NCBI GenBank assembly: GCA_021029095.1
Contig: JAJOHG010000030.1
Span: 1-64,000 of the forward strand
From: Phellopilus nigrolimitatus
Lineage: Eukaryota; Basidiomycota; Agaricomycetes; Hymenochaetales; Hymenochaetaceae
Direction of reading: 5' to 3'
DNA length: 64,000 nt
The notes beneath the pieces are model-generated. The model had not been told where the DNA came from. It saw nothing but the letters and a program-made list of their open reading frames with translations, and searched no databases. Of the stretch, positions 35,559 to 45,320 are shown in pieces (the first letter of the stretch is position 1; each line of letters opens with the position of its first letter). The position numbers and the translations under genes are program-made.

Positions 35559-36894
35559 ATGGCTACGAAGTCAACGCAGGCCAAAGACGTTCCGAGCATA
35601 TCTTTACTAACCGTTGAAGAGGAGGGTGCGTGTTGTCCAGAAATTTGCCTGTTCATTGTTTGACAATTCCATGTTAAGATGCACTCATCCATACTCGAAT
35701 CACCAACGACGAGCGTCCTCTGCGTCGCCTAACCAAAAAATTCCACACATATGGATCGGTTGCCTATCCTCCAATCGTCGAGCCACCACCCTTCACGACG
35801 TCCTCAGTTGAGGAGGCGCGCGAGGCCTTTCTCATTGAGCTCGCAAGCTTCGAGTTGTTGTTGCGGAAGAGTCGGATGGTATGCGATGCTGAGCGCAGAC
35901 AGGTGGATGTCTACAAGAAGGAGAAAATGCGAATAGGTGCGTTTAGCTTTTGGGGGTCAAGAAACAGTATTCATAGAGTGATGTTAGCGAACGAGCACAT
36001 TGTCCTTAAGAGCGAAATCGAAGAGCTGAAGACTACACTCGAGCAGGCTCAGCTGGAGCGACGGCGAAAAATTGAATACGATCAAGTCGCAGAGAAGATT
36101 AATGTCCTTCCATCCCGAGAGGAGCTTGATTTGTGAGTCCCGCAAGTTTTGAAACGCATGTATTAACTTTGTCTTCTCTTTCAAGATCAATAAACGCCCT
36201 TGAGAATGATATGCAAATCATTCGCGACGAGCACAACTCGCAAAACCGCTCCATTCTTGCACGAAAGAGTGCTTTGGATACGATTGTTACAGAGCTTGGT
36301 CATCTGCGACTTCTGGGGAAAGATGTCCCTAAGGCCGAAGGAAGCGGTTCACGTGCGGACTCGGAGGATCCATTACCTGCGCCTATGGCATCTGGGTCTG
36401 GGATGGACGTTGATGGTGCGGAGAATGCGAATGCCACAGAAGGAGAGGGCGAGAAGGAGAGTGAGGGGGGCTTGAAGGACACCGTGTCCCTCAACGTATC
36501 CGCGAAATCATTCACGCAGCAGCGACAAGGGACGCCGCTTTTGCAGACTGCGACACACCAGCTCCGTCTCCGAAATTCTACATCAGGTCTAGTTGACACA
36601 CCTTTGGCTTCACGGGATGTAACGCCTGCGCCCACGCCGGTCGGAGGCCCGGACAGTAGCCCGCTGTCTCCGCTTCGCCCGTCGTCGCCCGCTGAGGAAC
36701 AGAATAGACGAGAGGACGGGGAAGAGGACGAAGAAGGCGAGGAGGGGGAAGAAGCCGAGGACATCGAGATGGGAGAAGTTTCTGAGAAGGAAAGGGGCTC
36801 TGGTCGAGGGCGGAATTCAAAGCTGGTTGAGGATAGAGAAGAAGGGGAGGCAAGTGATGAGTCTAGCGAATTATCAGATCCTCCGGACGAATGA
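35559..36894 (+). CDS. THO complex subunit 7 (Tho7/THOC7 family)
   Basis: A subunit of the THO/TREX complex, which couples transcription to mRNA export. The ATG at 35559 gives MATKSTQAKDVPSISLL. An intron joins it to DALIHTRITNDERPLRRLTK and KFHTYGSVAYPP, then SVEEAREAFLIELASFEL and LRKSRMVCDAERRQVDVYKK, the core Tho7 helices. The coiled coil goes on with LKSEIEELKTTLEQAQLERR and KIEYDQVAEKINVLPSREE, which matches the conserved Y-(D/E)-x-(L/V)-A-x-x-I motif, and then INALENDMQIIRDEHNSQ. The C-terminal 200 residues are a Ser/Pro/Glu-rich disordered tail, longer than in animals but common in fungi. Confidence 0.87.
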
Positions 36895-37231
36895 GTCGGC
36901 CCATGTACACCAAATTATCATGTTTTACTAGTTCTTGCTGTAACATAATCTCGGTGTAACAATTTCTGACCCAGAGTACGGCTTTACTTAAGTAGGTGAC
37001 AGAAACGCGTGACAGCAGAAAGGATGAAGATACGCCATGATTGTGACAGGTCGCGCTTAGCCTGCCTTTAACACTATTTCAGCACACGATCGCCTATAAT
37101 ACTCACGCTATGGTATATTCACAAGCAGACTGAAATCTTCTCCCGTCGCTTCTGGCAGCCTTTTCACTGTCAAACGAGACTTCGAGTTGGCTGGGCGCGG
37201 TTACGGCATCTGAGCCCGAAGAAGTCCATCC
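36895..37231. other. Intergenic region between THO7 and the RTC4-domain gene
   Basis: About 340 bp with no gene. An ACGCGT element lies near 37005, some 225 bp upstream of the next start codon. Confidence 0.4.
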
Positions 37232-40200
37232 ATGGAAGATATCGTGGCCCAGCTTAAGGCCGATGCCACGACGTTGGAGCAGTCGCAGGCGGGCAAGAAC
37301 AGGGCACCTTTAAGCAGAAGTCACAGTCGACTCTCCAGTTCTCGCGATTCAGAACCGAACCAGATGCCGATTGTTGGGACGTGGAAAAATGGATTCACTC
37401 TAGATCAGCTGAAGTTCAATAAGAATAAAAGTGGGTCTGCGGAGAGCATCGACGCAGCAGCCAGCTCCCAATCTGGATCAGGCAACAGGGCTTCAGGCAG
37501 TGGGGCGAGGACTGGAATAAAATTTGTGGACCTTGGTTCGACGCAATACAGCGAGGCTGAGCCGTCGAAGCCGAAGAACCAGGTGAATACTTGGGCGACG
37601 GGAGCATCTATGAAGGACAAGGAGGCGCCAAAGTTGAAGGGGAAGATGAGGGATAAGGTGCCGAGTATGAAACCAAGGCCTGCCGTCCCAGTTCATAACC
37701 TTTCAGGCGACAGCGACAGTGCGTCGTCGGACGAAATGAACATTTCGGAAGCGAGTGAGCCTATCGAGAACCCTATCAAGCCCGGCTATCGCAAAGCTTG
37801 CTCGCAAGTAATCAAGGACTCCGATACCGACGATAATGCTAGCTGGGCGAAAACGAAAAACAGGAAGAACGCCAAGGCTGGCTCCTCTTCAGCACCGTCA
37901 AAGGCTAAGTCAAGACCGAGATCCGATGAGAATATCACCTTGGATGACTCAAGAGCGACGTCCAAGGTGAAAATCAAGCCGCGCCCCGCGTATGGTGGCA
38001 GCAAGGACAGCGCCTCTGATACCACGGAGCTTATGACAGAGGAGTGTACAGATAGGAAGGGCAAAGGCAAGCTCATCGCCGCATTGGATGAAGGCGCTAG
38101 GTCCGGCAAGAGGAGCGGAAACTCAGAGGTCGATCTGAAATTGAAGAAACATGCAGAGGCAAAAGTTCGGGCGAACCCCATCCAAAATTTGATAGATGAA
38201 AGGGCGGCAGAGGAAACTCCTCGACCGGTCACCAAAGTTACGAAGGGTAAGCTTAAAGACGAGTATCTTCGTTCTTATGGTATTTATTCTGTTATTTTAG
38301 ATAAAGGGAAGCATAAAATTGCTCCTTTTCCCCTGACCGCTTCTTCCAGTACCTCAGCCTTACATGTGAAAGGTATGTTTAACACGCCTTGTATGTACAT
38401 TGTTAACTTCAGCTCTCAGATAAGGGAAGGCAAAATCTTGCACCAGGTCCCGCGCCTGCTGGTCCAAGACACGATAACAGTGATAGCGATGAGGATGATC
38501 CTCTGGTTTTAAAATCCGACGACGAGATTCTCAATTATGGAGGTCCTCGACCCTTTCCCATGTCCTCGCAGGATTTTGCAGGCTTCTCAAACAAACCGCC
38601 TTCGAACTCCTCCACTGTCTCCGGGTCGACAAAGCGTGAGTCAGAGAGTGACGAGGAGCGAGGCCCTTCGAAAAGGAGGAGAAAATCGAACGGGTTAGAT
38701 AAATCTCCAACTCAACAGACATGCGTGCCTGCTGATGTTTTTTCGAATTTAATACAGAATGTTAGACCTGCCTGATATAGACGACTTTTCCTTCACTCAG
38801 CCTGAGGAGCGTCGTAAGAATTTTACTCTGTTCAGAGATACTTGTTTTGATTTATCGCAATTTCTAGACGACCCTAAGACCCTTTGTCCATACTGCTGAC
38901 ATGCCTTTTCCTACAGATGCTTCACCGCTTCTCCGTGCCATGCTTTCCAGAATACGCAACGCTTCCTATCGTGACCCACGTCCTTCAAACGCACTCGGTC
39001 TCAAAGCGCCACTTCTCACATATCTTAACATGTGCCAGCGCCATCAGTTTGAAACGACTCTTCTACCAAAGGCGCATGCAAAAGGCTGGCCGACGCATAT
39101 CGATTTCGCAGGACTCCCCGCACGTGTCACTGCTCTGCGGGACAAGCTGGAAGGCTATTTGAGCAACAAGGATACGAGTCTGTTCTGGCACGAGCTGAAG
39201 AAGGAGATAGACAAGAAGGGTGTACGAAAAGTGATGGGTGTCGCCGGGCAGTTCAACACGTTTGAGAAAAGTCAGCCTGGATAGTCAGTTGCCTCCGGTT
39301 TCTTCTTCCTATAAATGCACTGACTGATGATTTATACAGCTACGGAGAGCAAGGCGCTGTGATAATATATCAGACACTATACGGACTCTTCCCTCTGGAA
39401 AACGTCGACGCCGACCGTGTAGCACCACTTACACCGACAGAGTTCATTCAGCGGGTGCTCGTCCCTGAGGCCGCTGCCGTGCTCGTACAAATGGACATGG
39501 GTTATACAGACAAGGCCGACGCGGTACGCACCTTGAGGGAGAGCAGCAAATATGGCACCGCGATGTTCCCAGATATGGACAATAATGAGGGCGGGGGCGA
39601 GGATGGAGTTGGTGGCGGGGGCGTCGGTGAGAAGATGGTCCGGGAGCGAGCCCGTGCACGCAAGAAAGAGATCGAAGAGGAGGATCGGATGGATAACGAA
39701 TTGGAGGAACTGGAAAAGGAGCGACTGGAGAGAAAGGCAAATCGCGCGAGAAGGGCCGACAAGAACGACAAGAGCGATATGAGCGATCTGGAGGGTGTGA
39801 AGAACCCCATGGGTGATGTCAAGAAAGGCAAGGAGAAGGCAACGAAGACGGGAGGCGGCGATAGTGAAGTCATCGAGCTCAGCGACAGCTCTGCGCGGAG
39901 TGACGCTAGTTCGACTAGTTGCTCACGAAAGAAGAGGAAAGCGACGAAATTATCCAAGATACCAGAGTTGGCAACGAAATCCAGGAATACGCCACTGCCG
40001 AGAGAATCGAGCATGATGGTAGCAGGAAAGCCTCGCCCGAGGTACAAGAAAGCGTTTGACATTACCTCGGACTCAGAAAGCGACGCCGATGCAACGCCGA
40101 AACCTCCAGCCCGAGTCCGTATAGATGTAAATGCTCGGTTGTCTGGCCCGAACAACCTTTTCAAGAGCAATATCGATGTTGCAGGATCTCAAGGGAGTAT

Positions 40201-40536
40201 ACCGAAGTCAAAATTGGCGGGACTTACTCATCCTCTAGAAATGGCAAAAACGAGGATGTCCTCCAGGTGACTAGCTTTAAATTCGAATAGGTTTGACGCG
40301 ATGCTCACATTGTGCTTTTTATTAGTTTTGTTTATAATATGAGAGACCAGCCCTCCGAATCCACTGACGATGAAGTTGAGAAGGTTGAACGGTCGCTGGC
40401 TTCGAGCACCTTCCCGAGAGTGCCTTTGTCGTCTTCAAGTCGTCCCAAATCTCATCAAGCTCCGATTTCACGGCAGAACCCCAACGCATGGCTACTGAGC
40501 GATGACAGTACACCTAGTGGCACACCGCCTGCCTAA
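37232..40536 (+). CDS. RTC4-like domain protein with long disordered flanks
   Basis: A protein of about 950-1,000 residues. The ATG at 37232 opens MEDIVAQLKADATTLEQS. The first exon (to about 38246) is Ser/Lys/Asp-rich with KKRK-type basic clusters and no fold I can see. Short exons follow (about 38320-38770), including SKRRRKSN. The recognisable part lies at about 38880-39550: KTLCPYCDMPFPTDASPLLR, LKAPLLTYLNMCQRHQFETT, GWPTHIDFAGLPARVTALRD, FWHELKKEIDKKGVRKVMGV and EQGAVIIYQTLYGLFP. This is the RTC4-like domain, named after yeast Restriction of Telomere Capping 4. The C-terminus is an acidic/basic charged tail with ERARARKKEIEEEDRMDNEL and several SDSES motifs. Two genes instead of one cannot be fully excluded, but no stop or promoter separates them. 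Nuclear function is inferred. Confidence 0.78.
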
Positions 40537-40666
40537 AGTCCTAACCGCCTGGCGGACATCGGCTCGTCATTTACAATAGAACATTATTTATAACATGTAG
40601 ATTATGCTAATAGTGGTACACAATGAGGGGTTTGATGTTGATATGACAAGTGTGAAAAGCAGATTC

Positions 40667-42009
40667 CTAAGTGGACTCCTTTAACTCAACGTTCGATATG
40701 GCTTCCGACACCTCATCAATTTCCGCCATTCTCACTCCATCCGGTTCAGCGACAGTTGTCTTCCTCTTATCAAGTTTATCACGTCCTTCTCTTTGGCGAC
40801 TTTTGCCAGTTCGGACATGGATTTTTTTTTCACTCACATTACCAAGGCTGCGCACACCACTCCAGCCGCAGAGCGGGGTGTCGTACGCGTCCGTGACTCG
40901 CATGAAGTACTTCGGAAGGAGGAACCCGGATTTGTCACCTTGGTGAGGACGACACCGTTCGAGGAAAGATAGAACACGACGCCGTCACGCTTCGCGCTCT
41001 CAAGATCGACATATATGAGTACTTGAGAATTTTCGCGCAAGCCTGCAGTATGAGGCAAAAAAATAAATATGCTCGTTAGGACAGGCTTCAACTAAGAACG
41101 CGATGGGAGCACGAACCAGCGTTGGCTTCTAAGCCTTTTATGTGGGAAACATGCTGGGCGAGGTGAATAAAATTACGCTTCATTGGCGATAGACCCTCTT
41201 TTTCTAAATAAATAAATAAGTGTGATATAGCAAAAATAAGAGTTTGCCTCGCTTCAGGGGCGAGCAGCGTTGTCCCCACCTATTGCTTTCCACGCTAACA
41301 GATTAGTTCCATGGACAGCCATAGGTATCTGGCCCACGTCCGTGATTTCTTGGAACTGAAGATCAACGTCCTGTAGGGCAGCATCTATTATTCCAAAAGG
41401 TCTATCATGCACCACGCAAAAATGCATACCTTGATGGAATGTCCTTGATTCGCTCGTATCCACCAAGGATCTCCCGTTTCCTGCGATTCAAAGAGCAGGT
41501 GGTATCGTTCCTTGGAATCTGTCTGTACGAGTCGTTCCAAGGTCGGAAAGTCTACCGACCGCAACCTGGGTATGGCTAGCTGCGCGAGGAGATGAGGCTT
41601 GAGATGCAGAACAGTCTTGATGGAAAACGGTACACACCAGGTCGCTCACTCGCACATACCCGTCCGAACGCATGTGCAGTCCCGCTGACTTCGCACCATG
41701 GCGCAAAACCCACGATAACGTCTTCGAGATGCGCACGTCCTCCTCGTCTCTTGGATGACCCCTTAACTTCATCTTCTTGTACGAAGATCTCGCCGGCGGT
41801 TTCCCCCTGAGCGCTGAATTCGCATGCTCTTGCTCCTGTTGAATGCTCAGCCTTTTCTCTTCTATGCGCTCCATTCTGCGAAGTTTATGATCCCAGTAGT
41901 CGAAACCTGCTTGCTGACTGGCGTAGCGCGCTGTTGCCGGAGGAACAATTAAAAGAGAGCTCGAGCTTGCTATAGAAAATAAGCGTCTGCGAAATATGCA
42001 GGTCCTCAT
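40667..42009 (-). CDS. TPT1: tRNA 2'-phosphotransferase (Tpt1/KptA)
   Basis: This enzyme removes the splice-junction 2'-phosphate left by the fungal tRNA ligase, moving it to NAD+. The core shows ISKTLSWVLRHGAKSAGLHM and RSDGYVRVSDL, an intron, LAIPRLRSVDFPTLERLV and KERYHLLFESQETGDPWWIR. It continues ANQGHSIK, PMAVHGTNLLAWKAI, PMKRNFIHLAQHV, SQVLIYVDLESAKRDGVVFY and KYFMRVTDAYDTPLCGW. The conserved Arg-His-Arg set (RHG, R-x-NQGH, HGT) is intact. The ATG at 42009 adds about 75 residues starting MRTCIFRRRLFSIASSSS, which looks like a mitochondrial presequence; MKLRGHPRDEED inside is an alternative start. A basic tail ends at 40667. Confidence 0.92.
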
Positions 42010-42609
42010 GAGCCCAATTGGCAAAAGTGAGTCAGACTGCACGATTTTTAACCGAAGTTGGCAATTGCCGCTTCACGCGTTCATAAGTTATCATTAGCAA
42101 TGATTCCTGAATCAGTGATATGATGTATTCGAATTGTTGCTGGTAATCTGAACCTATCATATATTCACGAACTGCTAATCCATCATTTGTAACGAAATTT
42201 CTCATCCGCAGAATGCGGGACGGGTAGTGTTCGACCCCGTTCCAACTCACGCATTTTTTTTTTTTGAAATGCCCACTCGTACAGCGAGTAGTCTTCTCGA
42301 GGAATTACATACTTGGACGATAATAAATACAGTCTCATTCGTTCAGTTCTATCCTTTTTTCATGCCAATAAGTTTGAAGCTTTCACTAGTATCGCACACA
42401 CCAGGGAAAAAAGAACGAGTAATTAGCAGACAGATCAGCATTATATAAGAAGAAAACATTTTTGTACACGAAATAGTCGCGGAGAGATGAATGGAGGTGT
42501 CTCCGTTGTACAAATCGACAGGCTCAGCAAAAGCATCAGTAGTAAACAAATATAAAAGGACAAAAAGAAGAGTGAGGGAGATACTGGTGCGCTTTAGCAG
42601 AATACGATT
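42010..42609. other. Intergenic region between TPT1 start and HP1 end
   Basis: 600 bp without a supported gene. A TGAGTCA occurs at 42028-42034, right at the TPT1 start. A GTGTTCGACCCC string at about 42222 looks like a tRNA B box, but no cloverleaf forms around it. An 11-T run lies at about 42256. The right end is likely HP1 3' UTR. Confidence 0.45.
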
Positions 42610-43922
42610 TTAGGAGTCACCGACGTCGTCTTCGGCTAGCTTCCATCGGAGATGGGACTCGTAAAATTGAATCAACTGCGTTTATGGATTCAGTCACGCA
42701 TGTGAGTTGACAAATTACGAAAATCGTACACACCTTTTGAGGGAAGCGTTTGGCGCACGTTGACGAGGGTTCTCGAACGTACTTGTTATCAGTCCTGCGT
42801 TGAGAAGCAATACTGCTCGATTCGTCAAACATTTTCAAAAGCAATCCAAAATGCGCACGTTTCAAAGTAAATCATAAGCCCTTCACCCACACGCTCAACA
42901 GTTGTCACCTGCTTGACGTGGCTTTCCCAGTTCTTGAGTGCTGACATATTCAAATCTTTCATCGTCGTGTACTTCCGTTCGTCGTGTCCCTCCATTTCTG
43001 CGCCAGTCGATATCTACCATTGCGACGTCCTCGTCATCCGTCTTGTCCAATTCTGCAAGCAAACCACGCTTAGACGCCCCGGTCCCGTTCATGCTCCCAT
43101 TTACTCGCTTCTTCTTTTTCGTCTTCTGCGCATCTTCATCCTCAGACGCCTCAGACGCAGACGCCGAAGCCGCTGCCTTGCCGCGGCCCTTCCCACGCCC
43201 TCGCTTCACGACTGACGCACTTGTACTCTCAACAGCGGGGCTAGCACCCTTGCTCTTCTCTTTTGAAGTCGCTTTTGCAGAAATAGACGACGCTTTTGCG
43301 GACATAGAAGCACGTCCGCGCTGAGGAGGTTTCGAAGCAGAAGTCGACTTTTGCTTTCTCTTGAAATAGTCGTCAATGAGTTCCTTTGCATTCCTGATAG
43401 ACGGGTATGGTCAATGAAGCTTGTGGTGATGCACGAAAAATCGTGCTAAGGGAAGTGGAACTCACCCTGCGTCCTTTTCCGAGACCCAGCTGTTGTGCTT
43501 ACTGTCGTAGCCTTTCCACTTTACAAGATAGCCATACTCGCCCTACCATCACGTCATTAGCAATCTGAAAACAATCATCGAAAACTTGTCTATAGACGCG
43601 CCGTGACGCGCCATCCGCCCTTATACAGCGCGATTGCCAGAGATGGGGGAAACTTAGATTTAAAAAAAAAACAGCACATACAGGTTTAAATGCGCCTCTC
43701 TTCGCGTCGATGATAGCCTCAATTTCGTACTCTTCTTCTTCCTCATCCTCCTCATCGCCATTCTCGCCGTCTTCCTCGTCCTTCCTCCGCGTCGGACTGG
43801 TTCGCTGTGGTAGCCTTACTCTTTGATGCAGGGCGTTCGGCAGCAGCGGAAGACTTAGATTTAGGTTTCTTGACACCAGTGGACCCTATAGAGTCAGAGT
43901 CGGCCTCTTCGAGTAGAGCCAT
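42610..43922 (-). CDS. HP1/Swi6-type heterochromatin protein (chromodomain plus chromo shadow domain)
   Basis: This protein binds methylated H3K9 through its chromodomain. The ATG at 43922 opens MALLEEADSDSIGSTGVKKP and a basic Ser/Lys segment. The chromodomain is EEEYEIEAIIDAKRGAFKP, an intron, then GEYGYLVKWKGYDSKHNSWV and SEKDAG; the aromatic cage residues Y, W and a later W-V are present. A long hinge follows with KRGRGKGRGKAAAS and KKKKRVNGSMNG. The chromo shadow domain starts WESHVKQVTTVERVGEGLMI and, after introns, ends CAKRFPQKLIQFYESHLRWK, typical of HP1 dimerisation domains. The N-terminal exon and chromodomain are in different frames near 43781 with no clear intron between them, so there is a frameshift, a sequencing error, or a very short intron. 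Confidence 0.87.
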
Positions 43923-44228
43923 GGGAAAATAAGGAATGCTCGGTGATCACGCTGGCGTTGTGGTTGGCGAAGGACAGCTTCAAGCAAGTACAAGACGTTC
44001 TTCTCGAACTAGGAGGGTCGTGAGAAACTATCCGCGCAAGTCACATTACGTGAGCTTCTCAGCAAATGAACTTTCAAAATGTTTTTTGGGAGAATAAAAA
44101 GGCAGCTAATCTTGGAGAAACAGGTTCAAGATGTTGAATGAAGATCAAACAAACAGAAAAAGTACAACAGTGTATGTAGACTCAACATCCCCATACCTTA
44201 TGAGCCGTTCACCTTTACAGGCACTTCA
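43923..44228. other. HP1 promoter and Y14 3' region
   Basis: About 305 bp between two genes on the same strand. No gene is seen. It should contain the HP1 promoter and the Y14 terminator. Confidence 0.4.
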
Positions 44229-45320
44229 CTATCGTCTTCTTCCGGGGCTCGCGCTTCGCCCACGACCTCCTCGTCCCCGCCCACCGTGCTTTGGTGCTGA
44301 TGGCGGAGGACGCACAAACGCAAAGTCACATTGTAAATCTTGCTCGAGCAATGTTGTCCCATTTGCTTTTGAAATAGCCGCCTGCGCCTCTGTAAGAGTC
44401 TCATACTCAACAAGAGCGTAGCCCTGCAGTTCCGGCGATTTGTTCATGGAGAAAAAATAGGAGTATGATTTTTTTTAAAAATGCATGTCAATTCTAGCTG
44501 GAGAGCAAGTTTGCCACGACGTACCTTCACGTAGCCTGTCCGTCGATCGAGGTTCAGGTGAAGGTTTTTGATCTCGCCATACTCAGCGAACTTATCCATC
44601 AAGTCGTCCTCCGTCGCTTCTTCATGCACATTTGTGACAAGCACTATCCAGCCCTCTACGGCTGTATTCGTGAGCGAAGAAAGTTGTGCCCGATTCAAGC
44701 GGTGCACCGTCATGAGGCAAGAACCAAGCATGGAAACCACGTTAGTGTTTACAGGCCGTTTCCAAGGCATTGCGCAGCACGGGAGTGGTGGACGGTATCG
44801 AGATGCATAGCATAGATGTGGATATATCAGAGGCGATGCGTCACAAGCGAGTTTGCGAGTGAACTCACACCGCGCAGCCTTCGTGTCTACCGTATTACTT
44901 GCTGCCGGCGTCTCGAGTGTCTCGTACGTTGGCTCAGCGGCAGCCGTTGAGTCATCTCCTACGGGTGGATTTTATCGAAGCGCAGCAGAAGAAGCGATCC
45001 CAGGGTGTTTGGCGTTCCCGATGCACGCCCATAGCCAGTATCAACAAGCAGTGTGAAAATTTTCGGTGACGCATATAGTTTTAGGGCAGTTTCCAGGCCA
45101 GGATGACAGAAAGTGAGCGAGAGGCGGTATCCAGGAGTAATGCACAATGAGAAATGATGATGCACCTAAAGCAGAGGATTGAACTTACCACCACCGTTCT
45201 GGAATCCGCGGCCCCTTCGACGGACACCGCCAACTAATGTGCAAAATGTAAGAATTGTAACACCATGAATGCCATTATACTGCGCTTACCATCATCAACG
45301 TTCATCTCATCGTCGGACAT
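44229..45320 (-). CDS. RNA-binding protein Y14/RBM8A (exon junction complex)
   Basis: The RRM subunit that pairs with Mago in the exon junction complex on spliced mRNA. The ATG at 45320 gives [11 protein letters not shown], an intron, and [11 protein letters not shown]. After a further intron come [20 protein letters not shown] and [20 protein letters not shown], the canonical Y14 entry into the RRM. It continues [35 protein letters not shown] (RNP1), and [20 protein letters not shown], then CDFAFVRPP. The C-terminus is an RGG/RS tail, [18 protein letters not shown], ending at 44229. Length and motif order match Y14 very closely. The gene keeps several introns, fitting an intron-rich genome that uses the EJC. 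An AAACGCGTTCGAC element lies 15-20 bp upstream. Confidence 0.94.

Noticed and set aside
39502..40170. 222-codon minus-strand frame
   Set aside because: Ser/Phe-rich shadow opposite the charged tail of the RTC4-domain protein.
42222..42245. tRNA B-box-like GTGTTCGACCCC
   Set aside because: No acceptor, D or anticodon stem can be folded around it.
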